From positions 1-64,000 of the forward strand of contig JANXDX010000019.1 of assembly GCA_025058735.1 (NCBI GenBank): DNA of 64,000 nucleotides. Reading direction: 5' to 3'. Position 1 is the stretch's first letter. The number at the start of each line of letters is the position of its first letter. The notes under the pieces were generated by a model, which saw only the letters and a list, made by a program, of their open reading frames with translations, did no database searches and was not told where the DNA came from. Source of the DNA: Archaeoglobaceae archaeon. GTDB taxonomy: Archaea > Halobacteriota > Archaeoglobi > Archaeoglobales > Archaeoglobaceae. Made by a program: the position numbers and the translations under genes. This document shows, piece after piece, positions 44,929-54,843 of the stretch.

Positions 44929-46662
44929 TTAAACTAAAATTAAGTAAGTTAAATATACCAACATCAGAAGTAGAACTATCAGTAACCAAATTCCTGAACT
45001 AAGAAGTTCCGATCCACTTCTTCCTCCAGAAGTAGATTGTTTAAAAACTGCTTCTGGCGTTGTGAATAAAACTTTAACTTTTCTAGCAAAAAGACTAGAA
45101 CTTTTGTCTAATTTTCTTGCTAAATCTACAAGTTGAACTTCGCTAAACCTTATGATCTTGTTACCTAAGATTCTACCAAACCAGTCTGTATCAAGAATTG
45201 TGGCCGCAACACCTTTGTACTTTTCACGGTAAACAAAGAAAGCTATAGATACAAAGGTAAAGAATTGTAGTGTGTTTAAAACTTTTGGAGGTTCGTACGG
45301 AGTAAATTCTACTGAATAAGGTAAAAGATCGTATAAAATTTTATATCCTGGATAAGTTCCAAAGAAAATGCAAAGAAAAGCAGCCAAACCCATAGCAACG
45401 AGCATGTTCCTAGGTACACCTGTGTAAGTTATCTCCACAGGTTTTTCTCTTGAAAACCAAACGTTCCAAGGAAGTTTTAATCCTATACAAAGATGAGTAC
45501 CTATAGCAGCACCTTCTAAAAGGATGAAAATTATTGGAAGATTTAATTCTGCTGAAGCATGTATAGTCATAGTTTTACAAACAAACCCAGCAAACAGTGG
45601 AAATCCTGCGATGGAAAAAGCCCCTATCATGTATAGATAAAATGTTGAGCGCATATATTTGTACAATCCGCCAAGCTCTGTAAATTTACTTCTTCCAGTA
45701 GCTACAATTACTGCTCCCATTCCCATAAAAAGAAGACCTTTATAAATTACGTTACCAAAAGCTAGAGAAACTGCACCGTTTATCGCTAAACTTGTCCCTA
45801 AACCAATTCCACATACCATGTAGCCAAGCTGTGAGACGATGTGGTATGAAAGAAGTCTTCTTCCATCGTTTACCATCATAGCAAATATCACTCCGTACAT
45901 CGCCATCACTGCTCCAAGCCATGCTAAGATCTCTAATCCAGGAAAAGCTCTAGCTAGTGCATATACTGCACACTTCGTTGTAAAGGCTGTCATATATATT
46001 GCACCGGTTATCGAGGCTTCTGGATAAGAATCTGGTAGCCAAGAATGGAATGGAATTACTGCTGCATTTATCATGAATCCCAGCAAAATTAAAAGATACG
46101 GAAAACTTTCCGAGTCCATGAAGATCGTGAAGTTGTCGAACTCTATTGATCCTGTATTCTGCACGTGCAGAACTATACCGGCTAAGAGACAAGAACCGCT
46201 GATCACGTGCCAAATTAAGTACCTAAAACCTGCAGAACGTGCAGCTCTTGTACCTCTGAACCAGATCAAAAATACAGCAGATATCGTCATTATTTTCCAA
46301 AATATGTACAAAGATATTAGATCTCCAGCAAAAACTGCTCCTATAGTACTTCCATAGTAAATCATCGCTGTAACATGCTCCAAATCGTTTTTTATGTGAA
46401 TGGAATATATATTCGCACATACTGCAATTATTGTAAAAACGTACGCAAAAACTAAGCTTAGCTTATCTATTCTACATGTCAACTCGTAGTTCAAGAAGTA
46501 GAACTTCCATTCTATTGGAATTTCTCCGAAGAATCCTTTTGATATTGAAATCAAGAATAAAAAGACAAAAACTGGAATTAGGAGGAAGTAAATTTTTCTT
46601 AAAAGCTTGAAAGGAATGAAAGGTATAAGTAAGGAGCTGATTATTATTAAAAGCCCGATCAT
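44929..46662 (-). CDS. Mrp/Mbh-type antiporter subunit (NuoL/M/N family), third copy
   Basis: Multi-TM; WLPDSYPEASITGAIYMTAFTTKCAVYALARAFPG; antiporter-like Lys/His-containing TMs. Confidence 0.88.
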   Translation of the reverse strand: MIGLLIIISSLLIPFIPFKLLRKIYFLLIPVFVFLFLISISKGFFGEIPIEWKFYFLNYELTCRIDKLSLVFAYVFTIIAVCANIYSIHIKNDLEHVTAMIYYGSTIGAVFAGDLISLYIFWKIMTISAVFLIWFRGTRAARSAGFRYLIWHVISGSCLLAGIVLHVQNTGSIEFDNFTIFMDSESFPYLLILLGFMINAAVIPFHSWLPDSYPEASITGAIYMTAFTTKCAVYALARAFPGLEILAWLGAVMAMYGVIFAMMVNDGRRLLSYHIVSQLGYMVCGIGLGTSLAINGAVSLAFGNVIYKGLLFMGMGAVIVATGRSKFTELGGLYKYMRSTFYLYMIGAFSIAGFPLFAGFVCKTMTIHASAELNLPIIFILLEGAAIGTHLCIGLKLPWNVWFSREKPVEITYTGVPRNMLVAMGLAAFLCIFFGTYPGYKILYDLLPYSVEFTPYEPPKVLNTLQFFTFVSIAFFVYREKYKGVAATILDTDWFGRILGNKIIRFSEVQLVDLARKLDKSSSLFARKVKVLFTTPEAVFKQSTSGGRSGSELLSSGIWLLIVLLLMLVYLTYLILV

Positions 46663-46919
46663 CTTCTATACCTCTTCTCGTAGTAATCTTCATCTCTCAT
46701 CAAAATTTTACTACTCAAAAACTTTGAAAAGACTGAAATAGCTATGCATCCAAAGAATCCGAAAAGTGCATAGAATCCTACGATCTCTTCCCATACAAAG
46801 TGATGCTTATGCTTGACAAGAACTCTAACTGGAACTTCTACGAGCACGAACAAAAGTCCTAGAATTATCGTCACTTTCGTCATTGTACTATTTCTTATAC
46901 TATTTCTTAAATACTTCAT
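46659..46919 (-). CDS. small membrane protein within the Mrp operon
   Basis: 86-aa ORF with two hydrophobic segments, overlapping both neighbouring antiporter genes. Confidence 0.6.
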   Translation of the reverse strand: MKYLRNSIRNSTMTKVTIILGLLFVLVEVPVRVLVKHKHHFVWEEIVGFYALFGFFGCIAISVFSKFLSSKILMRDEDYYEKRYRR

Positions 46920-48384
46920 TTGCAGCCACCTCAGCTAGCTCAGGAAGTAACAATACACTCGGATATATGAACAATAGGATGGAAAAAATTGCTGTGATGG
47001 AAAGAGATACTACCATGAAGAGACAAAGTACATCTCTAAATTCTTCTCTTTTAACACCTTCAGAGCCTTCAAAAAAAGCAGATATCACTATTGGAAGCAA
47101 GTATATTATGTCTAAGATCGATGCGATTATCACTACTAAAATTACGCTCAACAAGAGCGGTTGAGCAAACGTTTCTGCAGATTGTACAGCACCTAGACAA
47201 ATGTACAATTTTCCAAGAAAACCTGCTGTTGGTGGTAATCCGGCCATTCCTATTGCTCCAATTGTAAAGGCGATCATTGTTATAGGCATTACTTTTCCAA
47301 CTCCGGACAATTCACTAACTAATTTTTTACCAGTTACAACCGCAATAGCTCCAGCACAGAGGAACAGAGTTATTTTCATGTAGCCATGGAAAGTTATGTG
47401 CATCATAGCCCCCATCAAAGCTAACGGGCTTAGTAAAGATGCACCTAGGATTATAAAAGAAAGTTGGTTTATCGTCGAGTATGCAAGTCTTCTTTTGAAA
47501 TTGTCTTCACCAATTGCAAGGAGGTTTGCAACTATGACTGTAAACGATGCTAAAACTGCTAGGATCAGATCTAGATTCAAATACTTGATCAGATCGATCC
47601 CGTAGATGTAGCAAACGACTCTGATTATTCCAAAAACTCCAGCCTTAACTACTGCAACTGCATGTAGTAAAGCACTAACTGGAGTAGGCGCTATCATAGC
47701 AGTAGGAAGCCATGAATGGAAGGGCATGTAAGCAGCTTTCATAAATCCTAAAATATAAAAGAAAAATAGTATTTTAAGTAAAACTTCGTCCATCGGATTC
47801 AGTATACCTCCAGGTTTGAAATCAGTGGTACCGGTGATCGCATAAGTTATCAAGCTTGCAGCTAATAAAAAGCTTCCAGAAGTCATTAAATAAAGTAAAT
47901 ACTTTCTTCCAGCAACTAAAGCCTCCTCACTTTCTTCATGTGAAACTAAAGGATACGTAACTATTGTCAGCGTCTCATAGAATATGAATAAGGTTATCAA
48001 ATTTTCCGAAAAAGCTATACCTAAAGCACTCATTATTGATATTGCAAAGCAGAAGTAGTACCTTGTCTGCGCATGTTCTTTTAGAGCTCTCATGTATCCG
48101 ATCGAATAGAGAGAAACTAGTATCCATAGAGACGATGACGTCAACGCAAATATAAGACCAAACGCATCAACCTTAAAAGCAAATTCTATACCTGGAAGAA
48201 TTTCAAAAATCGTACACTCTATACTTTTTCCATCCAAAAATTCTTGAGCGATCAGAAATACTAAGATGAATGTTACAAAAGTTGCTATAATAGTGCAAGA
48301 CTCTCTTATGTTTGGATGTCTGTGGAAAATCAAAATAAAGAGTGAAGCTATTGCTGGAACTAAAACTGCGTAGAAAGCTATCAT
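46900..48384 (-). CDS. mrpD: Mrp/Mbh-type antiporter subunit D (NuoL/M/N family), second copy
   Basis: FHSWLPTAMIAPTPVSALLHAVAVVKAGVFGIIRV; RRLAYSTINQLSFIILGASL. Confidence 0.9.
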   Translation of the reverse strand: MIAFYAVLVPAIASLFILIFHRHPNIRESCTIIATFVTFILVFLIAQEFLDGKSIECTIFEILPGIEFAFKVDAFGLIFALTSSSLWILVSLYSIGYMRALKEHAQTRYYFCFAISIMSALGIAFSENLITLFIFYETLTIVTYPLVSHEESEEALVAGRKYLLYLMTSGSFLLAASLITYAITGTTDFKPGGILNPMDEVLLKILFFFYILGFMKAAYMPFHSWLPTAMIAPTPVSALLHAVAVVKAGVFGIIRVVCYIYGIDLIKYLNLDLILAVLASFTVIVANLLAIGEDNFKRRLAYSTINQLSFIILGASLLSPLALMGAMMHITFHGYMKITLFLCAGAIAVVTGKKLVSELSGVGKVMPITMIAFTIGAIGMAGLPPTAGFLGKLYICLGAVQSAETFAQPLLLSVILVVIIASILDIIYLLPIVISAFFEGSEGVKREEFRDVLCLFMVVSLSITAIFSILLFIYPSVLLLPELAEVAANEVFKK

Positions 48385-49871
48385 CTTATCACCGTAACCA
48401 ACTTCTCAACAAAATCTAAAGGTATACCAGTGAGCCAATATACACCAAAAGCTAAGCAGAGTATAGCTAAAAACATAGTTGGAGCAAGCATACTGAGCGG
48501 TGCTTCTTCAGCATTGTTTTCTGAATGTTTGAAGTAGAGTTCTTCGATGACTTTCAAAAAGTAAGCCAAAGTTAACAGAGTTCCTAGTAAAATTATTGCT
48601 AGCATTAAATAGTTTTGAACTTCCAGACTACCTATCGCTAGATAGAACTTCGTTACAAAGCCAACTGACGGTGGTAGTCCAATTAAGCTCAGCATTGCAA
48701 TTAAAAGCGCTGCACTCGTGTACGGCATTTTTTTTGCTAAACCAGCATAATTTCTAATATCTTTTATTCCAGTTTTATATATTATTGCTCCTACAGCTGC
48801 GAATGCGCAACCCTTTGCTATAGCATGGTTTAATATGTTTACGAGGGCTCCAGAAAGGCTCCAGTGAGATGTAAAGTAAGAGATTCCAAGCGTAATGTAT
48901 GCGATGTTTACTACACTAGAATAAGCGAGCATCCTCTTTATGTCGTTTTGTCTATATGCAAGGATAGATGCTACGACTATTGCTACTGCTGAAATAACAG
49001 GAATAAGACTCCAGGCATCTACGTAGATCTTGAGAAAATCTATAGTGAATACTGAAAAAACCAACCTTATAAGAGCGTAGATGAAAGCTTTTGCAACAAC
49101 TGTAGACATGATTAAAGTTACTGCAGATGGAGCATAGGTGTAAGCGTCAGGTTGCCAAGTGTGAAGTGGAAAGACTGCAGCTTTTATTCCAAGACCGACC
49201 AAAACTAAAACAAAAGCAACTTGAACCATCTTGTTGTAGTAGAGATTCTGAAGCAAGATCTTCATGTCTATCATGTTTAAAGTTCCTGTAACAGCGTAGA
49301 GAAAACCTATTCCAAGGAGGTAAAAACAGATCCCTAAGCTACCTAGTATCAAGTAGTTGTAAGATGCCCTTAAAGCTCTGCCACCAGCTACAGCTACGAG
49401 TGCATATGTTGATAGAGAAGCCACTTCTGCTAAGACGAAGAGATTGAAAACGTCTCCAGTAACAACGACACCACAGCATCCTGCTATAAGGAGCTGCATC
49501 AAAGTGTAAAAAGTAGGATGTTTTCTTTCATCTATTTCCTTCTCTACACTCCTCTTTGAATAAACGATACCTAAAAAACTTAGAAATAGTATTACTACTA
49601 AAACATAAGCGTTCAACTCATCTACAACATATTCAATACCCCAAGGTGGCCTCCAGCCACCCAGCCAGTACTGTATTCTTCCCTTAGTCAGCACATGGTT
49701 TAAAGTTAGAATGGAAAGTACGAAGTGGAACGTGGTCGTAAACAAAACTATGTAGTAGCACAACTTTCTATTGAAAAGCCCTACAACTAATATTGTAAGA
49801 GCAGAAAAAACACCTGTTGTAACGATCAGAACTGGAAACTGATGTACAGCTATATCATTCACCCCTTTCAA
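48381..49871 (-). CDS. mrpD: Mrp/Mbh-type antiporter subunit D (NuoL/M/N family), first copy
   Basis: FPLHTWQPDAYTYAPSAVTLIMSTVVAKAFIYALIRL; KRMLAYSSVVNIAYITLGISYF; VTGDVFNLFVLAEVASLSTYALVA. Confidence 0.92.
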   Translation of the reverse strand: MKGVNDIAVHQFPVLIVTTGVFSALTILVVGLFNRKLCYYIVLFTTTFHFVLSILTLNHVLTKGRIQYWLGGWRPPWGIEYVVDELNAYVLVVILFLSFLGIVYSKRSVEKEIDERKHPTFYTLMQLLIAGCCGVVVTGDVFNLFVLAEVASLSTYALVAVAGGRALRASYNYLILGSLGICFYLLGIGFLYAVTGTLNMIDMKILLQNLYYNKMVQVAFVLVLVGLGIKAAVFPLHTWQPDAYTYAPSAVTLIMSTVVAKAFIYALIRLVFSVFTIDFLKIYVDAWSLIPVISAVAIVVASILAYRQNDIKRMLAYSSVVNIAYITLGISYFTSHWSLSGALVNILNHAIAKGCAFAAVGAIIYKTGIKDIRNYAGLAKKMPYTSAALLIAMLSLIGLPPSVGFVTKFYLAIGSLEVQNYLMLAIILLGTLLTLAYFLKVIEELYFKHSENNAEEAPLSMLAPTMFLAILCLAFGVYWLTGIPLDFVEKLVTVIR

Positions 49872-50256
49872 CTTCCATCTCTATTATTTCATCTTCTTCA
49901 AGAGTCTTGTATTCTTTGTATATTCTGATTAGCAAAGCTAAAGCTACGCAAGTAGTTGCCGCGGCTACAACTATTCCAGTAAGTATCAAAACGTGTGGAA
50001 GTGGATTTACGTAAAGATAGCCTCTTTTTTCTGCCTCTTCCCATATTATTGGTGGAGTTGCTTCACCTATCCCTAAAGTTTGCAAGCTTCCTATGTCTCC
50101 TAACGAAATGAAAAATAGAAAGATACCGGTCTGGACAAGACTTAATCCGAGAAGTTTTTTGAGTAGATTGTTCTTTGCAAAGATCGTGTATAGACCTATG
50201 AATATAATTAAAACAGATGTCCAGTAGTTGTAGTGTTCTAAGAATTCTTCGATCAT
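49855..50256 (-). CDS. mrpC: Mrp antiporter subunit C (NuoK-like)
   Basis: FIGLYTIFAKNNLLKKLLGLSLVQTGIFLFFISLG...NPLPHVLILTGIVVAAATTCVALALLIRIY. Confidence 0.92.
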   Translation of the reverse strand: MIEEFLEHYNYWTSVLIIFIGLYTIFAKNNLLKKLLGLSLVQTGIFLFFISLGDIGSLQTLGIGEATPPIIWEEAEKRGYLYVNPLPHVLILTGIVVAAATTCVALALLIRIYKEYKTLEEDEIIEMEVERGE

Positions 50257-50724
50257 TCAATCTTCCTCCTCATCTTTCCAAGCAAGGTCGTAGAACATCG
50301 AAACGAACGATGCAAAAACTGTAACACCTATTCCAACTTCTATTATAAATTCTATTTGAACAGCTCTTGCCTCATGGGGGCCAACGAGTTGTGTAATAGG
50401 CCAAAAAGCTGAGTAGTTCAAAAACTCTGCTACTAAAAGACTCGCAAAGATGGACAAAAGTCCACAACCACAGTACAAGTATAGACCAAAACTCATAAAG
50501 AATGTATTCCAAGACTCTGGCATCTTCCTTCTTCCTTCTATGAATCCAAAAACTAATGCATGGAGTATATAAGCTGCAGCTACTATACATCCTCCCTGGA
50601 ATCCTCCTCCAGCACCTTTGCTACCTATCATCGTGTATAGACCAAAAGCTAAAACGATCGGTAGCATTTTTCTAGAAGTAGTATCAACAATTATATCTCT
50701 CTTATATTTATAATATTCCTTCAT
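50257..50724 (-). CDS. mrpB: Mrp antiporter subunit B
   Basis: IVDTTSRKMLPIVLAFGLYTMIGSKGAGGGFQGGCIVAAAYILHALVFG. Confidence 0.92.
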   Translation of the reverse strand: MKEYYKYKRDIIVDTTSRKMLPIVLAFGLYTMIGSKGAGGGFQGGCIVAAAYILHALVFGFIEGRRKMPESWNTFFMSFGLYLYCGCGLLSIFASLLVAEFLNYSAFWPITQLVGPHEARAVQIEFIIEVGIGVTVFASFVSMFYDLAWKDEEED

Positions 50725-51509
50725 AGTACACCCCTTTTCCTAACAAGCAGTATAACGCAAACAGCTGCCGTAAATATAACTATTTCCTCAAACATGGTAT
50801 CATAACCTCTATAATCTGCAAGACCTGACGTTACTGCGTTATAAATTCCAGTTTCTTCAACTGTTTTTTCCAAAACTCTTACAGGCCAATTGTATCTATA
50901 AACTTCTCCCGTTTTTTTGATGAAGTAAAGTTTTATCGGTTCATGGTAGTAGAGTTCATGAGTTTTAATCAATACATCCCACCCATCTTTAGTTTGTAAA
51001 ACCAAGTAATCTTCGAGCTCAGGAAAATTGTCTGACTTGTTGAACATCTTTTCAATTTTTTCCTTTATCTCAATTGGAACTACACCAGAGTTTAGCATTT
51101 CTACGTAGTTTTCATTCATTTCAACTCTGAAGATCATTATGTATCTGTTAGCTGGAGAATTTGCATCACCGAAAGCTGGAGCATCGCTTATTGCGTAAGC
51201 AAAAATTAAGAACAAAATTAGGACTGTCAAAAATCCAACAACCGATTGCAGTTTTTTTCTAACTTTTTTCTCTTTTCTACTTTTCAACCTCGAAAGAGTT
51301 GCAATCATCATTGCTGGTACCACACCAGCTCCTACTGCCGCTTCTGTGAAAGCTATGTCGGGCGCATTCAGTTGAAGCCATACGTTTGCCATTATGAAAC
51401 CATAAGCTCCAAATATCACTATAGCACTGAGCAGATCTCTTACAACTGAGATGCAAATCGCTGCTGAAATCAAGAAAAACAACAAAATTAGATCGAGTGG
51501 AACGATCAT
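50721..51509 (-). CDS. MbhD (DUF4040)-MbhE fusion with about 100-aa soluble insertion
   Basis: N-term DLLSAIVIFGAYGFIMANVWLQLNAPDIAFTEAAVGAGVVPAMMIATL; C-term YNAVTSGLADYRGYDTMFEEIVIFTAAVCVILLVRK; intervening hydrophilic region. Confidence 0.88.
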   Translation of the reverse strand: MIVPLDLILLFFLISAAICISVVRDLLSAIVIFGAYGFIMANVWLQLNAPDIAFTEAAVGAGVVPAMMIATLSRLKSRKEKKVRKKLQSVVGFLTVLILFLIFAYAISDAPAFGDANSPANRYIMIFRVEMNENYVEMLNSGVVPIEIKEKIEKMFNKSDNFPELEDYLVLQTKDGWDVLIKTHELYYHEPIKLYFIKKTGEVYRYNWPVRVLEKTVEETGIYNAVTSGLADYRGYDTMFEEIVIFTAAVCVILLVRKRGVL

Positions 51510-52021
51510 TGTTCACCCTCCATGAAAACGTAGGAAACTTTCCTTATCATCGTCCTCTCTTCAGCTAAAGAAGAAGCTGGCTCGCTAGCGATCGCATGAA
51601 CTAAGAATTTACCATTTTCATCGACATCTATAGTTACTGTACCAGGTGTTAAAGTTATTGAATTTGCAAGCGTTGTAATTGCTGCATCACTTCTCAAAGG
51701 AGTTGAAAATTCTATTACTTGGGGGTTTAAATCTCTAAAACCTAAAACGCGGAGAGATACGTCGATAGCAGATAGGAACATTTGGTAGAGCAACCAAAAC
51801 ATATAAACTAGATATCTAAAAGCCACAGTTCTTCTAAATTTCCCTGAAATTAAGAATTCGTGCATGACGAACGTGACGATCAGGGCGATAACTATTCCAC
51901 TTACAAGTCTAGAGAGCTCGTAATAACCTAAAATGTAGACGTTCCAAGCTGATAGGACTAACCAAAAAGCAAACATCAGCAAAAACGTTACAACTTTTCT
52001 CACGATCTCACATCCTTTCAT
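51506..52021 (-). CDS. mrpE: Mrp antiporter subunit E
   Basis: TTLANSITLTPGTVTIDVDENGKFLVHAI. Confidence 0.92.
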   Translation of the reverse strand: MKGCEIVRKVVTFLLMFAFWLVLSAWNVYILGYYELSRLVSGIVIALIVTFVMHEFLISGKFRRTVAFRYLVYMFWLLYQMFLSAIDVSLRVLGFRDLNPQVIEFSTPLRSDAAITTLANSITLTPGTVTIDVDENGKFLVHAIASEPASSLAEERTMIRKVSYVFMEGEQ

Positions 52022-52322
52022 CTCCCTTTTTCCAAACTTTCACTCCTGTATAGAATGCTGCTTTTACTATTGCATGAGTAGCAGCTGGAATTGAGAAAAG
52101 ATAAAATAAAGTTATTAAAACTAGTTTTATCGATATGAAGCTCAGACCTTCGTAAATTGTGCAGCCAACGATTATGAATAGTTGGCCCATTGTGTCGCAC
52201 TTTCCAATAGCGTGAGTCCTTGTATAAAAATCTGGAAACCTTATAAGGCCAAGAGCTCCGAGAAACATGAACGCCGATCCAATAGCTATAAGTATTGCAG
52301 AGATCAAATTGATGGGTGACAT
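52008..52322 (-). CDS. mrpG: Mrp antiporter subunit G
   Basis: FMFLGALGLIRFPDFYTRTHAIGKCDTMGQLFIIVG. Confidence 0.92.
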   Translation of the reverse strand: MSPINLISAILIAIGSAFMFLGALGLIRFPDFYTRTHAIGKCDTMGQLFIIVGCTIYEGLSFISIKLVLITLFYLFSIPAATHAIVKAAFYTGVKVWKKGDERM

Positions 52323-52579
52323 AGTTTTCCCCTCAAAAGATATTTAGCTACTATAATAACTCCAATAAAGTTCAAGATTGCGTACATCAAAGCTATATCC
52401 ACAAAATGAGGTCTTTCCATTATAAAGCCAACAAGTATGAGCAAAACTGTTGCTTTGGTTCCAACAGCGTTCGCAGCAGCTATTTGGTTATACACTCCCG
52501 GACCAACTGCAAGTCGATAGAGACACATAACTATAGTTAAACTAAGCAAAATCCCAGCAGCAAGAAAAACGAAAATCAT
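52304..52579 (-). CDS. mrpF: Mrp antiporter subunit F
   Basis: LYRLAVGPGVYNQIAAANAVGTKATVLLILVGFIMERPHFVDIALMYAILNFIGVI. Confidence 0.92.
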   Translation of the reverse strand: MIFVFLAAGILLSLTIVMCLYRLAVGPGVYNQIAAANAVGTKATVLLILVGFIMERPHFVDIALMYAILNFIGVIIVAKYLLRGKLCHPSI

Positions 52580-52690
52580 AGATTGCAGTTAAACCCTTGA
52601 TATATAAATTTTTGGATTTATTTTAGTTATAACAGATTCCAAAAATTTATTTTATTATTTAATATTTTGTTTTTAAAAATTTAGAAAATT

Positions 52691-53566
52691 TTAACTTTCC
52701 AGCAATCCAAGTTCTTTTAAAATTGTCTTCACTTTCCATGTTTTTTCCTGCGATAGTTCAACTAAAGGTAATCTAGGTTTTCCCGCAGCTAAGCCCATTA
52801 ACTCCATAGCTTTCTTAACTGGAATTGGGTTTGTTTCAATGAACAAAACTTCGAAAAGAGGGAGTAACTTAACGTTTAGATCGATAGCTTTTCTCAAATC
52901 TCCATCTCTAAAAGCCTTTACCATCTCCTTCATCAAGTGTGGTGCAACGTTTGCAGTTACACTTATAACTCCCTTTCCACCGACTGAAAGGATCGGTAAA
53001 GTTAAAAAGTCATCTCCAGACAAAACTACGAAATCTCTATCTTTTGTCAGCTGAACTATTTTTAGTACTTGTTTAAGATCTCCACTTGCCTCCTTTATTC
53101 CTACAACGTTGTCTATCTCCGCAAGCTTGGCAACTGTTTCTGGATTTATGTTTACTGCAGTCCTACTTGGAACGTTGTAAAGTATGATCGGTATCGACAC
53201 TTCGCTTGCTACAGTTTTGTAATGCTCGTAAAGTCCTTGCTGGTTCGGTTTGTTGTAGTAGGGAGTTATAAGCATAGCAGCATCAGCACCAGCTTTTTCA
53301 ACTTCTTTTGTCAACCACACAGCTTCCCTAGTAGAGTTCGATCCAGAACCACCTATTACTGGTAACTTAGATGTTTCTACAACGTATCTCACAACTTCTA
53401 CGTGTTCTTCGTAACTTAAAGTAGCAGCTTCCCCAGTAGTTCCAGCTGGTACTACTGCATCTACAAACCTTTCAAGGAAGTCTAAATTTTTTGCTATTCC
53501 TTCAAAATCTACACTGAAATCTTCTTTAAATGGTGTTACTAAAGCTGGAATGACTCCTTCAAACAT
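52691..53566 (-). CDS. dapA: 4-hydroxy-tetrahydrodipicolinate synthase
   Basis: GVIPALVTPFKEDFSVDFEGI; VPAGTTGEAATLSYEEH; LITPYYNKPNQQGLYEHYK; ILYNVPSRTAVNI; VVGIKEASGDL. Confidence 0.95.
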   Translation of the reverse strand: MFEGVIPALVTPFKEDFSVDFEGIAKNLDFLERFVDAVVPAGTTGEAATLSYEEHVEVVRYVVETSKLPVIGGSGSNSTREAVWLTKEVEKAGADAAMLITPYYNKPNQQGLYEHYKTVASEVSIPIILYNVPSRTAVNINPETVAKLAEIDNVVGIKEASGDLKQVLKIVQLTKDRDFVVLSGDDFLTLPILSVGGKGVISVTANVAPHLMKEMVKAFRDGDLRKAIDLNVKLLPLFEVLFIETNPIPVKKAMELMGLAAGKPRLPLVELSQEKTWKVKTILKELGLLES

Positions 53567-53756
53567 TTAGCTGCCCCCTATTTATTTTTCTAGTTATGTA
53601 ACCTGCAACACCGTTTCTTATCTTTTTACTCTTAATGTTTGTTAGCATTGCTACAAGTCTCTTGTTCTCGTTAAAATCGTTGGTGAAAACGTCGGGATAT
53701 TTTTTCAACAATTCTCTTGCTATGGTTTTCACATACGCAGGCTTCACAGTGCCCAT
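53559..53756 (-). CDS. 30S ribosomal protein S17e
   Basis: MGTVKPAYVKTIARELLKKYPDVFTNDFNENKRLVAMLTNIKSKKIRNGVAGYITRKI; start set to internal Met. Confidence 0.95.
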   Translation of the reverse strand: MGTVKPAYVKTIARELLKKYPDVFTNDFNENKRLVAMLTNIKSKKIRNGVAGYITRKINRGQLNV

Positions 53757-53874
53757 GAGTTGAGTCCTTCTCCAAGATTTAAAGTTTTGCTTCATCGATC
53801 ATTTAATTGAATCTTGTTTTAATTTTACAATCTTTTTCGAAAGATATTTAATATCGTTAGTACAGATACGTACG

Positions 53875-54825
53875 ATGGAAGTTAGGAAGTTGCAGCTCAT
53901 AGGCGGATCTAGTTTCATGGTTAGCTTGCCAAAGAGTTGGATAAAAAACAACGAACTCGGGCAAGGTGATGAAGTTTTTTTGAAAGTTGAGAACAACATT
54001 ATAACAATTTATCCGAAAAAGTTCTTTGAAATTTCAAAGATCGCGAGTGTAAAAATAAACAAACTTCCGAGGTACGATGAAAAATTCCTCAGGAGGTACA
54101 TATACGCTCTCTACATACAAGGTATCGATGAAATTACCGTAGAAGATGAGAACATAAACGCTAGACTCATAAGCAAAATAGGAGAAATTGTCAAAGACTT
54201 AATAGGGATGGAGATAATAGATGCTTCTGAAGGTTTTATAAGACTAAAATGCTTAGCAGTAACAGATTTTGACGTTTACAGTGTAGTTAAGAGGATGACT
54301 CAAATAATAAAGAGTATGTTGCAGACGATCAAGTACCTTACGTTGGATCCATCATCTATAAGAGATATAGAACTTCTAGAAAGAGATGCGGACAGACTAT
54401 ACTTACTAGCTGTCAGACAAGAACATAGACTTGTGAGAGAATTTTCAAGCCCAGCAAAGTGGAACGAGCTTAGATTGATATTAGGAATCAGAACAGTTGC
54501 AAAGCTTTTAGAAGAGATCGCAGATTCTTTGTACGATTTTTCGAATTACCTGCTAAAAGCTATGAATCCAAAAGAGTTCATAAACTATTTGAACGATATA
54601 GAGAATTCTTTTGAAAGAGTTTGTGAAGCTTACTTCAACTCTCAAGTAGATCTAGCTGAAGATTCGATAGAAATTTTGGAAGAAATTGAAGGTAAACTCA
54701 TAAAGGTTGAAGGGGATCCTTACTTTAAGTTATCTGTGGAATCTTTAATCATAGCCTGTAGACACATGAAATCAATATGTGAAATAGCGCTAAACAAAGC
54801 TGTCAGAGAATCTATTTATAAATAA
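53875..54825 (+). CDS. PhoU-domain protein with N-terminal AbrB/SpoVT-like DNA-binding domain
   Basis: MEVRKLQLIGGSSFMVSLPKSWIKNNELGQGDEVFLKVENNIITIYPK plus helical PhoU-like C-terminus. Confidence 0.85.
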   Translation: MEVRKLQLIGGSSFMVSLPKSWIKNNELGQGDEVFLKVENNIITIYPKKFFEISKIASVKINKLPRYDEKFLRRYIYALYIQGIDEITVEDENINARLISKIGEIVKDLIGMEIIDASEGFIRLKCLAVTDFDVYSVVKRMTQIIKSMLQTIKYLTLDPSSIRDIELLERDADRLYLLAVRQEHRLVREFSSPAKWNELRLILGIRTVAKLLEEIADSLYDFSNYLLKAMNPKEFINYLNDIENSFERVCEAYFNSQVDLAEDSIEILEEIEGKLIKVEGDPYFKLSVESLIIACRHMKSICEIALNKAVRESIYK

Positions 54826-54843
54826 AATAATAAAAAATAAAAT

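Noticed and set aside
53843-53855. GATATT-T-AATATC palindrome upstream of the PhoU-like gene
   Set aside because: AT-rich and overlaps the likely TATA box; expected by chance in such promoters.
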